Shown: piece after piece, positions 25,098 through 33,400 of the stretch | Layout: each line of letters begins with the position of its first letter | How positions within the stretch are numbered: the first letter of the stretch is position 1 | Assembly (NCBI RefSeq): GCF_020740535.1 | Contig: NZ_CP082362.1 | Span: 744,001-808,000, forward strand | From: Streptomyces profundus | GTDB lineage: Bacteria > Actinomycetota > Actinomycetes > Streptomycetales > Streptomycetaceae | Direction: 5' to 3' | DNA: 64,000 bases | The notes under the pieces: generated by a model | Told to the model about the DNA's origin: nothing | What the model saw: only the letters and a program-made list of their open reading frames with translations | Database searches by the model: none | Made by a program: the position numbers and the translations under genes

Positions 25098-25434
25098 CGA
25101 AAGGCGTCCCTTCGGGGCAGGAGTGATCGCCCCACGCTACCCAACGCCCGCCCTTCGCAGAGACGTTCGACCGGCGAGCCGCCGGGGTGGAGGATCGCGT
25201 CGGCGCACTCCGGGGGCGCGCGAGGGTTCACGCCCGCCGGCTCCCTCGGGAGGAAACGGCGCCTGCGGACGGTTACCTGTCTCTCCGTCGAGGAGCCGAC
25301 GGGGTCCCGCGCGCCGGGGCGCGCGGGGACGGTGACCGATCACCCCAAAACGCCTAAAGCTTTCCCCAACTCGTTTACGTGTAGTAAGCAACTTGTCGTA
25401 GGGTCGCGAACGGACCACATCATGGGGAGATCGC
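25098..25434. other. Divergent promoter region, fusion gene / MFS gene
   Basis: The region is 337 nt without a gene I can support. A TAGGGT box at 25399-25404 is the best -10 candidate for the MFS gene, giving a leader of about 25 nt with GGGGAGA before the TTG start. A small inverted repeat TTAC-N5-GTAA lies upstream of it near 25375 and might bind a regulator. Nothing clear is seen in 25140-25330. Confidence 0.45.
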
Positions 25435-27021
25435 TTGACCACGCAAAGTAAGGAATCCATACCCGACCCGGCGACCTCGCCCAAGGCCGGGCCGCCGGGA
25501 CCGACGGATGCCGCGTCCACCACCATGACGCACGCGGAGATCATGCGCGCCCTCTCCGGGCTGCTGCTCGGCATGTTCGCCGCGATCCTCTCCTCAACCA
25601 TCGTCACCAACGCCTTGCCGCGCATCCTTTCGGATCTGCACGGCGGCCAGTCCGCCTTCACCTGGGTCGTGACGGCCACGCTGCTGGCGATGACCGCCTC
25701 CATGCCGCTCTGGGGCAAGCTCGCCGACCTCTTCGACAAGAAGCTACTGATCCAGATCGCCCTGAGCATCTATGTGATCGGCTCCATGATCGCCGGTCTC
25801 TCGCAGAGCCCCGAGATGCTGATCGCCCTGCGAGTGGTCCAGGGCCTGGGCGTCGGCGGGCTGATCGGGCTCTCGCAGATCATCCTCGCGGCGATGATCC
25901 CGCCCAGGGAACGAGGCCGCTACAGCGGCTACCTGGGCGCGACGTTCGCCGCGGCGACGGTCAGCGGTCCGCTGGTCGGCGGCGTGATCACCGACACCTC
26001 CTGGCTCGGCTGGCGCTGGTGCTTCTACATCGGGGTCCCGTTCGCGCTGGCCGCGCTGGTGGTGCTGCACCGCACGCTCAAGCTGCCCACCGTGCGCCGC
26101 CCGGGGGTGCGCATCGACTGGACCGGCGCCCTGCTGGTCAGCGCCTCGGTCTCGTTGCTGCTGATCTGGGTGACCCTGGCGGGCGACTCCTACGACTGGG
26201 CGTCCTGGCAGAGCTTCGCCATGGTCGGCGGGGCGGTGGCGCTGGGCGGCCTCTTCGTGTTCGTCGAGACGAGGGCCGCCGAGCCGATCATTCCGCTGCG
26301 GCTCTTCCGGGACCGCACCATCGCGCTCTCGTCCGGCGTCTCCCTGCTGGTGGGCGTGGCCATGCTCAGCGGCACGGTGTTCTTCAGCCAGTACTTCCAG
26401 CTGGCTCGCGGCGAGAGCGCCACCATGTCGGGCGTGATGACCATCCCCATGATCATCGGGATGACGGCGGCTTCGACGGTGTCGGGCTGGCTGATCACCC
26501 GCACCGGGCGCTGGAAGCACTGGCTGGTGTCGGGCGGCGTGCTGCTGACGGCCGGCTGCGGGCTGCTCGGCACCATCCGGCACGACACCCCGTACTGGCA
26601 GGTCGCGGTCTACATGGTGCTGCTGGGCCTCGGCGTCGGAATGACCATGCAGAACCTGGTGCTGGCGGCGCAGAACGTGGTGGGGCCGAGGGACCTCGGC
26701 GCCGCCAGCTCGATGGTGGCCTTCTTCCGCACCTTCGGGGGCGCGATAGGCGTCGCGGTGCTGGGGGCCCTGCTGGCGAGCCGGGTGACCAGCTACTCCA
26801 GCGGCCCGCTGACCGACCTCGGCGTGGACGGCGGGGGCGGCGGCGCGATCCCCGACATGGCGGCCCTGCCGGACGCGGTGCGCGGCGTGCTGGAGAACGC
26901 GTACGGGCACGGGGTCGCCGACATCTTCCTGTTCGCGGCGCCCACCGCGCTGGCCTCGCTGCTGCTCACCTTCTTCATCCGGGAGGTCGCGCTGCGCACC
27001 AGGACGGACGGCCCCCGTTGA
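25435..27021 (+). CDS. MFS drug-efflux transporter, DHA2 (14-TMS) type
   Basis: This is a 528-residue proton-coupled exporter with about 14 membrane helices. Family motifs include WVVTATLLAMTASMPLWGKLADLFDKK (motif A region, residues 80-106), [17 protein letters not shown] (motif B) and GPLVGGVITDTSWLGWRWCFYIGVP (motif C and following loop). Such pumps export antibiotics and dyes. The TTG start at 25435 is favoured by GGGGAGA 4 nt upstream. It converges on wrbA with a strong terminator between. No cognate regulator is adjacent, so the drug is unknown; the fusion-ABC gene is divergent. Confidence 0.92.
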   Translation: MTTQSKESIPDPATSPKAGPPGPTDAASTTMTHAEIMRALSGLLLGMFAAILSSTIVTNALPRILSDLHGGQSAFTWVVTATLLAMTASMPLWGKLADLFDKKLLIQIALSIYVIGSMIAGLSQSPEMLIALRVVQGLGVGGLIGLSQIILAAMIPPRERGRYSGYLGATFAAATVSGPLVGGVITDTSWLGWRWCFYIGVPFALAALVVLHRTLKLPTVRRPGVRIDWTGALLVSASVSLLLIWVTLAGDSYDWASWQSFAMVGGAVALGGLFVFVETRAAEPIIPLRLFRDRTIALSSGVSLLVGVAMLSGTVFFSQYFQLARGESATMSGVMTIPMIIGMTAASTVSGWLITRTGRWKHWLVSGGVLLTAGCGLLGTIRHDTPYWQVAVYMVLLGLGVGMTMQNLVLAAQNVVGPRDLGAASSMVAFFRTFGGAIGVAVLGALLASRVTSYSSGPLTDLGVDGGGGGAIPDMAALPDAVRGVLENAYGHGVADIFLFAAPTALASLLLTFFIREVALRTRTDGPR

Positions 27022-27052
27022 CCCGTTCGCCGGTCGGCCGCCCGCACGCGAC

Positions 27053-27092
27053 GGCGCCCCGCCCCTCCCCGGTACGGGGTGGACGGGGCGCC
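27053..27092. terminator. Bidirectional terminator between MFS and wrbA
   Basis: Outer arms GGCGCCCCG and CGGGGCGCC enclose a second stem (CCCC/GGGG) in the loop, between two convergent stops. Confidence 0.65.
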
Positions 27093-27102
27093 GCGACGGG
27101 GA

Positions 27103-27714
27103 TCAGGCGTCGGCGCTGATCGCGCGCGCGAAGCGCAGCACCCGCTCCGCCTGCACCCGGGCGGAGTTGACCACCACGTCGTCGACCGGGATGCTGCCCT
27201 GGCCGTCCACATGGGAGGTGCCGTAGGGGTTCCCGTCGGCGAACTTCGCCGGGTCGGTGTAGCCCGGGGGCACCAGGACGCCGCCGAAGTGGTAGACCGA
27301 GTTGTAGAGCGCCAGCAGCGTGGACTCCTGGCCGCCGTGCAGGGTGCTGGTGCCGACGAATCCGCTGTAGACCTTGTCGGCGAGCTTGCCCTGCGCCCAC
27401 AGGCCGCCCAGCCCGTCGATGAACTGCTTCAGCTGCGCGGACACATTGCCGAACCGGGTCGGCGTGCCGAAGATCACGGCGTCCGCCCACTCGACGTCAC
27501 CCGGGGTGGCCACCGGGAGATCGGCGCTGGCGGCGGCGTGCGCGGCCCACGCCTCGTTGGAGGCGATGGCCTCGGCGGGGGCGAGTTCGGCGACCTTGAG
27601 CAGCCGCACCTCGGCACCGGCCTTGGTCGCCGCCTCGGCCAACTCCCGCGCGATCCGGGCGACCGTCCCGGTCGAGGAGTAGTGGATGACGGCGAGCTTC
27701 ACGGGAGCGCTCAT
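27103..27714 (-). CDS. wrbA: NAD(P)H:quinone oxidoreductase, WrbA type
   Basis: This 203-residue FMN flavodoxin-like enzyme reduces quinones by two electrons. The FMN phosphate loop is HYSSTGTVARIARELAE at the N terminus, followed by the WrbA-specific DAVIFGTPTRFGNVSAQLKQFID and the segment KVYSGFVGTSTLHGGQESTLLALYN, and PYGTSHVDGQG near the C terminus. Length matches the family (about 200). GGAGG lies 10 nt before the ATG. A 22-bp palindrome 41 nt upstream of the start is a probable operator for a redox-responsive repressor that is not encoded next to it. Confidence 0.93.
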   Translation of the reverse strand: MSAPVKLAVIHYSSTGTVARIARELAEAATKAGAEVRLLKVAELAPAEAIASNEAWAAHAAASADLPVATPGDVEWADAVIFGTPTRFGNVSAQLKQFIDGLGGLWAQGKLADKVYSGFVGTSTLHGGQESTLLALYNSVYHFGGVLVPPGYTDPAKFADGNPYGTSHVDGQGSIPVDDVVVNSARVQAERVLRFARAISADA

Positions 27715-27754
27715 GCTGAGTGGACCTCCGGATGGGGGGTAGCGGTCGGTACGA

Positions 27755-27776
27755 TGTAGTTGAACCTACAACTACA
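27755..27776. promoter_or_regulatory. Palindromic operator upstream of wrbA
   Basis: Perfect arms TGTAGTTG and CAACTACA with 6 nt between. Similar TGTAGT/ACTACA arms recur at 40790-40804 before the Nudix gene. The regulator is unknown; HxlR or TetR types bind sites like this. Confidence 0.6.
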
Positions 27777-27853
27777 CGGGAACCTTCCGCCCGACGGAGA
27801 GACATAGATCACACCGGCACCCGGCCGCCCCTGCCCTACCCCGGACACGAAAG

Positions 27854-27909
27854 CGACCCCCACGCCGTGGCCCGGGGGTCGTTGGGAACAACCCACCGTC
27901 GCGGTGGGT
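27854..27909. terminator. Two consecutive hairpins downstream of DUF397 gene
   Basis: Hairpin 1 (27854-27881) has arms CGACCCCC/GGGGGTCG; hairpin 2 (27891-27909) has arms ACCCACC/GGTGGGT with 5-nt loop. They isolate the XRE-DUF397 unit from the wrbA promoter. Confidence 0.55.
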
Positions 27910-27956
27910 CGGTTGGGGGGACGGTCGACGCCGGCGGGGCCGGCGGGGCAGCGGTC

Positions 27957-28196
27957 TCAGGCGAAGAGGAAGTCGGCCTCACCGCGCTTGGCGCCTCGGA
28001 TGAAGCTCTCGATCTCGTGCATGGTGTAGATCAACGCCGGACCGTCGGGATCCGTGGACTGGCGTATCGCCACCCGTCCGTCGGCCAGCTTCAGCGCCTC
28101 GACGCAGTTCCCGCCGTTGGTGCCGCTCCACGGCTTGCGCCAGCCCTCACTGCCCAGCTCCCTTGCTGGCATTCCGTTGTAGATGTGGTTGATCAT
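27957..28196 (-). CDS. DUF397 protein
   Basis: This 79-residue protein has the DUF397 signature W-R-K-P/S-x-x-S-G-x-x-G-G-N-C-V-E (here GWRKPWSGTNGGNCVEAL) followed by VAIRQSTDPDGPALIYT and the C-terminal FIRGAKRGEADF. In Streptomyces DUF397 proteins are nearly always paired with an XRE regulator of the DUF5753 type and are thought to be its small partner or antagonist. The start ATG overlaps the stop of that regulator gene by four bases (ATGA), so the two are translationally coupled. Confidence 0.92.
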   Translation of the reverse strand: MINHIYNGMPARELGSEGWRKPWSGTNGGNCVEALKLADGRVAIRQSTDPDGPALIYTMHEIESFIRGAKRGEADFLFA

Positions 28197-29056
28197 GCGG
28201 TCAGCTCCTTGCGAATCTCACCGAGGAGGGCCTCGGTGTCCTGCGCTGACGCCGCCTGCGTACCCATGCGGTCGAGAACCTCCAGGTAGGCCACGGTGTC
28301 GGGCCGTTCGTCGAGGTAGGTCGCCCCGGTCAGACTCTCGACGTAGATGATGTCGGGCAGTTCCGGGATCTCGAACCTGAAGAGCTGGAACGGCCCGAAC
28401 ATGCCGGGGTGGGGTCCGGCACTGAACGGCATGATCTGGAGGGTGACGTTGGGCAGCTGCGTCGCCTCGATCAGCCGGTCGATCTGTTGGAGCATCTCGG
28501 CGGAGGTTCCGACGCGACGCCGCAGCACATGCTCCTCGACCACGGCCCACAGCAGCGGGGCCCGGGGCCGGGACAGCAGGTCCTGACGCTCCATCCGCAG
28601 CGCCACCCGGCGCTCCAACTCCTCGTCGGAGGCGCCGGGAAAGCCGGTGCGCAGCAGGGCGCGCGCATAGCCCGCGGTCTGCAACAGGCCGGGCACACAG
28701 TGCGGTTCGTAGGCCCGGATCAGGCTCGCCTCGCCCTCCAGGCTCACATAGAGGCTGAACCAGTCGGGCAGCACGTCGCGGAAGCGGTGCCACCAGCCCG
28801 GCCGGTTGGCCTCCTCGACGAGCCGCAGAAAGGACCGCGACTCCTCGGCCGGCACCTCGTACCGTTCGAGCAGCGCCTTCACATAGAGCGGCTTCAGGCC
28901 GACCTCGGCCTTCTCCATGCGCCGCACCGTCGTGGTGTTGACGCTCAGCGCCGCCGCGGCCTCGGCGAAGGAACAGCCCGCCCGTTCACGCAGCTCCCGC
29001 AGCCGCAGGCCAAGGACGATCTGCCCCACGGTCGGCCCGGACCGTGCCTCTGCCAC
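28193..29056 (-). CDS. XRE-family regulator with DUF5753 domain (WhiJ/AbaA-locus type)
   Basis: This 287-residue regulator has an N-terminal helix-turn-helix at about residues 16-60 (LRLRELRERAGCSFAEAAAAL, VNTTTVRRMEKAEVGL) and a long DUF5753 domain (WWHRFRDVLPDWFSLYVSLEGEA by position 88-112; VPGLLQTAGYARALL; LQIMPFSAGPHPGMFGPF). The GTG start has GGGGAG 5 nt upstream. With the DUF397 gene behind it and a HATPase gene divergent in front, it forms the three-gene module known from Streptomyces loci that affect development and antibiotic production. The 17-bp palindrome at 29160-29176 may be its operator. Confidence 0.93.
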   Translation of the reverse strand: MAEARSGPTVGQIVLGLRLRELRERAGCSFAEAAAALSVNTTTVRRMEKAEVGLKPLYVKALLERYEVPAEESRSFLRLVEEANRPGWWHRFRDVLPDWFSLYVSLEGEASLIRAYEPHCVPGLLQTAGYARALLRTGFPGASDEELERRVALRMERQDLLSRPRAPLLWAVVEEHVLRRRVGTSAEMLQQIDRLIEATQLPNVTLQIMPFSAGPHPGMFGPFQLFRFEIPELPDIIYVESLTGATYLDERPDTVAYLEVLDRMGTQAASAQDTEALLGEIRKELTA

Positions 29057-29159
29057 GTCGTCTCCCCTTGCCGCGTTCCGTCTCGCCGATTGTCATCTCA
29101 CCTGCGCCGCACAGAAGTTTGCCACACCGGGTAGCGATATCCACAGAGATCCCTTCGCT

Positions 29160-29176
29160 TTCTGCGAATTGCAGAA
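29160..29176. promoter_or_regulatory. 17-bp palindrome between XRE and HATPase genes
   Basis: TTCTGC-GAATT-GCAGAA lies in the divergent region just before the -35 box of the HATPase gene. A good candidate operator for the XRE regulator. Confidence 0.55.
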
Positions 29177-29182
29177 CTACTC

Positions 29183-29212
29183 TTGCGTGGACGCCCCACC
29201 AGCCCGCATAGT
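29183..29212 (+). promoter_or_regulatory. Promoter of leaderless HATPase gene
   Basis: TTGCGT (29183-29188), 18 nt, CATAGT (29207-29212), then 6 nt to the GTG start at 29219. Confidence 0.5.
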
Positions 29213-29218
29213 TGACAC

Positions 29219-29731
29219 GTGACCCGGCTCACGACGGCTCCAGTTCCCCGGAAGGCGACCCCGCCCGTGTCTCCTGCTCACGGCGTGACGCCGTCCCCCC
29301 TCCCCACACCGGAGATACGCTCCGCCCCCTCGCCGGGCGAGAGCTTCGCGCTGCCCGCGCGGGACACCTCCGTGGCAACGGCCCGCCACCGCACGCGGGT
29401 CCAACTCTACGGCTGGGGTCTGTCGCCCTCGACGTCGGACACCGCGCAGCTCATCGTCTCCGAGCTGGTCACCAACGCCATTCTGCACACGCACAGTAGC
29501 CAGGTCCGCTGTCTCCTGTGGTCCACCGGCCAACTCCTGCGGATCGAGGTCGCCGACGAGGGCTCCGGGCCGATCCCCCGCCGGGCGGCGTCGTGCCAGC
29601 GGCGCCCTGGCGACGACCAGGAGCACGGCCGGGGACTGCTGCTGCTGGACGCCCTCGCGGCGCGTTGGGGCGTGATCTCCCCCGACCAGCGCGCCGGTTG
29701 TACGGTCTGGGCCGAGCTGCCCGCGCGCTGA
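29219..29731 (+). CDS. ATP-binding protein, RsbW/anti-sigma-like HATPase
   Basis: This 170-residue protein has a single GHKL ATPase domain after a disordered Pro-rich N terminus of about 45 residues. The N box is TAQLIVSELVTNAILHTHS, the G1 motif is RIEVADEGSGP and the G2 region is DQEHGRGLLLLDALAARWG. Such proteins act as serine kinases or anti-sigma factors, and in Streptomyces one is regularly encoded beside XRE/DUF397 pairs. The GTG start at 29219 fits a leaderless message with promoter TTGCGT-18-CATAGT. It is divergent from the XRE-DUF397 unit and probably works with it. Confidence 0.88.
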   Translation: MTRLTTAPVPRKATPPVSPAHGVTPSPLPTPEIRSAPSPGESFALPARDTSVATARHRTRVQLYGWGLSPSTSDTAQLIVSELVTNAILHTHSSQVRCLLWSTGQLLRIEVADEGSGPIPRRAASCQRRPGDDQEHGRGLLLLDALAARWGVISPDQRAGCTVWAELPAR

Positions 29732-29838
29732 GCCGGCGGCGCCCCGCCCGCTCTCCTCACCGGTCACGCCCTTTGCTAGCCTTTCGAGGTTATTTCCTTC
29801 CCGCGTCGCCCGTCCGACCGTCGCCTCAAGGGAGTTCC

Positions 29839-31605
29839 GTGGCCGTCATCCCACCGATCCCGGCCCAGCCCCCTCGGATACCGGGCCCGGACCCCGCGCC
29901 CTGGCGGCGCTGGGCGCTATGGGGCAGCGCCGGGCTGCTGGCCGTGCTGCTGCTCTCCCTGCTGTTCGGCGCCCTCGGCGTCTTCCAGGGCGGCCGGATC
30001 GCCTCCGGCACCACGGTGTTGGGGGTGGACATCGGCGGTCTCTCCCCCGAGGAGGCGCGGGCACGGCTGACGGCCGAGCTGGTCGAGGTCCGGGCGGCCC
30101 CCATCAGGGTGGTGCTCGGCGAGACGGACGAGCCGGTGTACGAGGTGGATCCCGAGGAGGCGGGGCTGGTCCTGGACGTCTCGGCCACGGTCGAACTGGC
30201 CGACCGCCCCGGGCTGTTGGGCCGGGTCTTCGGGGGCGACGGCGGCGCGATCGAGCCGGTGGTGGTGCACCACAAGGAGCACTCGGGCGAGCTCCTCGGC
30301 CGGCTGGCGGAGGAGGCCGACAGCACCGTCACCGAGGGTGAGGTCGGCTTCGAGGACGGCGAGGTGCGGATCACCGAGCCGCGTGCCGGCACCGCGCTGG
30401 CCGTCGAGCCCGCCGTGGACCTGCTGCGCACCGGGTACCTCGACGAGGAGGTGCAGCCCGTGCGGCTGCCCGTCTCCCAGGCGCAGCCCCTGGTCGACGA
30501 GGAGGAAGTGGCCCGCGCCGTCCGGGAGTTCGCCGAGCCGGCCATGTCGGGCCCGGTCAGGCTGCGCGCCGAGGACGGCACGGCGGAGGTCTCCCTCTCC
30601 CCCGATCTGCTGGGCGACCACCTGCGGCTGGAGGCCGACGACGAGGGCCGCCTCGAACCGGCGTTGGCCCAGGAGGAGCTGGTCGCCGACGAGCGGCTGG
30701 CGGCCCAGCTCACGGCCGCCACCGAGGAGCCCACCAACGCCACCCTCGCCCTCCAGGGCGGCTCCGTGGTCGCCTCGGGCGGCTCGGCCGGGCGCGCGGT
30801 GGACACCGAGCAGCTGGGCGAGGCGCTGCTGCCCCTGGTCACCGGCGTCGGCGCGGCGGCCCGCACCGGCGTGCTGCCGACCCAGGAGGTCGAGCCGGCG
30901 CTCAGCGCGGAGAACCACCGCGATCTCGGCCTGGTGGAGGAGATCTCCAGCTTCACCGTCGAGTTCGAGCCGGCGGCCTACCGGATCACCAACATCGGCC
31001 GGGCCGCCGAGCTGATCAACGGCTCGCTGGTGGAGCCCGACGAGGTCTGGAGCTTCAACGAGACGGTCGGCGAACGCACCGAGGGGAACGGCTTCGTCGA
31101 GGGCGTGATCATCCTCGACGACCGCTACCAGACCGCGCAGGGCGGTGGCGTCTCCGCGGTGGCCACGACGATGTTCAACGCGGCCTTCTTCGCCGGCGTC
31201 GAGTTCGTCGAGTACGGGGCGCACTCCTTCTATATCGAGCGCTACCCGGAGGGGCGGGAGGCCACCGTCGCCTGGGGCAGCCTGGACCTGCGCTTCCGCA
31301 ACGACTCGGGCAACGCGCTCTATGTGCTCGCCTCCGCCGACGACCACTCGGTGACCATCACCTTCCTGGGCACCAGGGCCTATGACGAGATCCGCTCCGA
31401 GACCGGCCCCCGGGAGAACGTGGAGGAGCCGGAGCGCCACGAGAGCGACGACGAGGAGTGCGTCGAACAGCCGCCCCTTGAGGGCTTCGACGTCGTCGTC
31501 GAGCGGATCTTCGTGCGCGGCGGCGACGAGGTGAACCGGCAGCGGTTCGAGACGGACTACACCCCGAGGAACGAGATCGTCTGCGTGGCCCCGGACGAGG
31601 AGTGA
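29839..31605 (+). CDS. VanW-family membrane-anchored protein
   Basis: This 588-residue protein has a Pro-rich cytoplasmic N terminus, one membrane helix at about residues 24-47 ([22 protein letters not shown]) and a large extracellular part. Residues 55-340 contain two peptidoglycan-binding-like (YoaR/PG_binding_4) repeats, each beginning with a [13 protein letters not shown] stretch, and residues 390-530 are the VanW domain ([55 protein letters not shown] by position). The C terminus is acidic. AAGGGAG precedes the GTG start. VanW occurs in some glycopeptide-resistance operons, but no vancomycin genes are here; a cell-wall role is general inference. Confidence 0.92.
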   Translation: MAVIPPIPAQPPRIPGPDPAPWRRWALWGSAGLLAVLLLSLLFGALGVFQGGRIASGTTVLGVDIGGLSPEEARARLTAELVEVRAAPIRVVLGETDEPVYEVDPEEAGLVLDVSATVELADRPGLLGRVFGGDGGAIEPVVVHHKEHSGELLGRLAEEADSTVTEGEVGFEDGEVRITEPRAGTALAVEPAVDLLRTGYLDEEVQPVRLPVSQAQPLVDEEEVARAVREFAEPAMSGPVRLRAEDGTAEVSLSPDLLGDHLRLEADDEGRLEPALAQEELVADERLAAQLTAATEEPTNATLALQGGSVVASGGSAGRAVDTEQLGEALLPLVTGVGAAARTGVLPTQEVEPALSAENHRDLGLVEEISSFTVEFEPAAYRITNIGRAAELINGSLVEPDEVWSFNETVGERTEGNGFVEGVIILDDRYQTAQGGGVSAVATTMFNAAFFAGVEFVEYGAHSFYIERYPEGREATVAWGSLDLRFRNDSGNALYVLASADDHSVTITFLGTRAYDEIRSETGPRENVEEPERHESDDEECVEQPPLEGFDVVVERIFVRGGDEVNRQRFETDYTPRNEIVCVAPDEE

Positions 31606-31867
31606 GCCGCCGCCCGGGAAGAGGTCGAGCGAGGCTCTCGGCCACAGCTCTCGCGGCCACAGGTCGCCACGTCCCGACCACTCCAGGATGGTGCGCTGGA
31701 TCTCGGCCACCACCGACGGCTGGATGCCCTCGGTCGGCTCGTCGAGCAGCAGCAGCCGGGGCCGGGTGATCAGCGCCCGCGCGATGGCGAGTTGCTGCCG
31801 CTGGCCGCCGGAGAGCAGCCCGGCCCTGCGCCGCGTGAGCCGCCGCCCGGGAAGACGTCGAGCGAGG
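31602..31867. repeat. 33-bp direct repeats bracketing a urtE copy
   Basis: A 33-bp sequence occurs at 31602-31634 (including the vanW-family stop codon) and at 31835-31867 with a single mismatch. Both resemble urtE bases near 32236-32275 (GGGAAGAGGTCGAGCG core). They flank the 150-bp exact urtE copy at 31681-31830. Confidence 0.8.
31681..31830 (-). pseudogene. urtE fragment, exact 150-bp duplicate
   Basis: Bases 31681-31830 are identical to 32082-32231 inside urtE, at a fixed offset of 401 bp. The copy encodes on the minus strand UrtE residues of about 128-177, that is the ABC signature and Walker B ([27 protein letters not shown]), and then loses similarity on both sides. There is no start codon or complete domain, so it is a dead fragment. 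The rest of 31606-31916 looks like further, more degraded pieces of the same gene and holds no other gene. Full identity suggests a recent duplication or a sequence-assembly error. Confidence 0.85.
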
Positions 31868-31916
31868 CCACGACACCGCTTGAGGCCGAAGGCCGAGCGC
31901 GCGCCGCGCCGTCGGA

Positions 31917-32612
31917 TCAGACGCTGAGCGCCTCCCGCACCCTCGCCGGGGCTTCCTCGTCCCCCTCGCCCGACGAGGTGATCCGGCCCGCCTCCAGCAC
32001 GTGGTAGCGCTGCGCCGCCCGCAGCGCGAAGTCGATGTGCTGCTCGACCAGCAGCACCGAGAGGCCGCCGCGCCCTGACAGCTCCAGGATGGTGCGCTGG
32101 ATCTCGGCCACCACCGACGGCTGGATGCCCTCGGTCGGCTCGTCGAGCAGCAGCAGCCGGGGCCGGGTGATCAGCGCCCGCGCGATGGCGAGTTGCTGCC
32201 GCTGGCCGCCGGAGAGCAGCCCGGCCCTGCGGCCGGTGAGCTCCCGCAGGGCGGGGAAGAGGTCGAGCGCCTCGTCCAGGGCCTCGGCGCCCCGCCGCCC
32301 CCGCCCGTCGGCGACGAGGCGCAGGTTCTCCAGGGCGGTGAGCTGGGGGAAGCTCTGCTGCCCCTGCGGCACATAGGCAAGACCCAGGCGCACCCGCCGG
32401 TGCGCCGGCAGCCGGGTGACGTCCCTGCCGTCGAACCGCACCCGGCCCCCCGTCGGTCGCAGCAGGCCGAGCGCGGCGCGCAGCAGGGTGGACTTGCCCG
32501 CGCCGTTGTGCCCCAACACGGCGGCGACGCCGTCCTCGGGCACCGTCAGGCCGACGCCGTGCAGCACCTGGCTGCGGCCGTAGCCGGCGACCAGGTCGGT
32601 GATCTCCAGCAT
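31917..32612 (-). CDS. urtE: Urea ABC transporter ATPase UrtE
   Basis: This is a 231-residue LivF-type ATPase, one of two that energise the urea/short-amide importer. It has Walker [10 protein letters not shown] near residue 34-42, [17 protein letters not shown] (the UrtE variant of the Q-loop region), [31 protein letters not shown] and the switch His in [11 protein letters not shown]. Its start ATG shares one base with the TGA of urtD (TGATG). It is the last gene of the operon, and directly downstream lies a partial duplicate of its own middle. Ends normally with a short acidic tail. Confidence 0.95.
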   Translation of the reverse strand: MLEITDLVAGYGRSQVLHGVGLTVPEDGVAAVLGHNGAGKSTLLRAALGLLRPTGGRVRFDGRDVTRLPAHRRVRLGLAYVPQGQQSFPQLTALENLRLVADGRGRRGAEALDEALDLFPALRELTGRRAGLLSGGQRQQLAIARALITRPRLLLLDEPTEGIQPSVVAEIQRTILELSGRGGLSVLLVEQHIDFALRAAQRYHVLEAGRITSSGEGDEEAPARVREALSV

Positions 32613-33400
32613 CACGCCTCCTCGGCGACGGTGGCCGCCACGGTGGTGGACGACCCGTCGGGCGGGTGGCCCAGATAGACCTCCTGGACGCGGGGGTCGG
32701 CCCGCACCTCGGCCACAGTTCCCTCGCTGAGCACCCGGCCGGCGTGCAGCACGGTGACGCTGGCCGCGTAGGCGCGCATGAAGTCCATGTCGTGCTCGAT
32801 CACCACGACCGTGCGGTCCCCGGCCACGGCGCGCAGCAGCGCGCCGGTGGCGTCCCGCTCGTCGTGGCTCATCCCGGCCACCGGCTCGTCCAGGAGCAGC
32901 AGTCGGACGTCCTGCACCAGCAGCATCCCGATCTCCAACCACTGTTTCTGCCCGTGCGCCAGGGTGCCGGCGAGCCGGTGGGCGTGGGCGGTCAGGCCGA
33001 CCGTGGCGAGCGCCTCGTCCACGGCGGCCGGCACCGAGCGGCGCTGCCGCAGCAGGGTGTGGGGGCGGCGCCCGGCGCCGGCGGCGATATCGAGGTTCTG
33101 TAGGACGGTGAGCTGTTCGAAGACGGTCGCGGTCTGGAAGGTGCGGCCGACGCCGAGCCGGGCGATCCGGTGCACGGGGCGGCCCAGCAGCTCCTCGCCG
33201 CCGAACCGCACCGACCCGGTGGCGCGGGCCAGGCCGGTGACGGCGTCCACCAGGGTGGTCTTGCCCGCTCCGTTGGGCCCGATCAGAAACCGCAGGTCGC
33301 CGGGGCCGACCCGCAGGCTCACGCCGTCCACGGCGGTGAACCCGTCGAAGGAGACGCGCAGTTCGTCGATGGTCAGGCCGGGCGGGGACGCCTCGTTCAT
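32612..33400 (-). CDS. urtD: Urea ABC transporter ATPase UrtD
   Basis: This is a 262-residue LivG-type ATPase partner of UrtE. Motifs are Walker [17 protein letters not shown] near 40-55, [21 protein letters not shown], the unusual signature [15 protein letters not shown] that is typical of UrtD (instead of LSGGQ), [16 protein letters not shown] and [12 protein letters not shown]. It overlaps urtC by four bases (ATGA) and has GGGAGGA before its start. Together with UrtE it drives import by UrtB/UrtC. Confidence 0.95.
   Translation of the reverse strand: MNEASPPGLTIDELRVSFDGFTAVDGVSLRVGPGDLRFLIGPNGAGKTTLVDAVTGLARATGSVRFGGEELLGRPVHRIARLGVGRTFQTATVFEQLTVLQNLDIAAGAGRRPHTLLRQRRSVPAAVDEALATVGLTAHAHRLAGTLAHGQKQWLEIGMLLVQDVRLLLLDEPVAGMSHDERDATGALLRAVAGDRTVVVIEHDMDFMRAYAASVTVLHAGRVLSEGTVAEVRADPRVQEVYLGHPPDGSSTTVAATVAEEA

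Noticed and set aside
29839..31605. Vancomycin-resistance gene vanW
   Set aside because: The VanW domain is widespread in cell-wall proteins of Gram-positive bacteria; no vanA/vanH/vanX/vanRS genes are nearby, so no resistance call is made.
29917..31713. Minus-strand frame of about 600 codons that begins with a piece of UrtE sequence
   Set aside because: Only the first 20 residues come from the urtE fragment; the rest is the antisense of the VanW-family gene. Not a gene.
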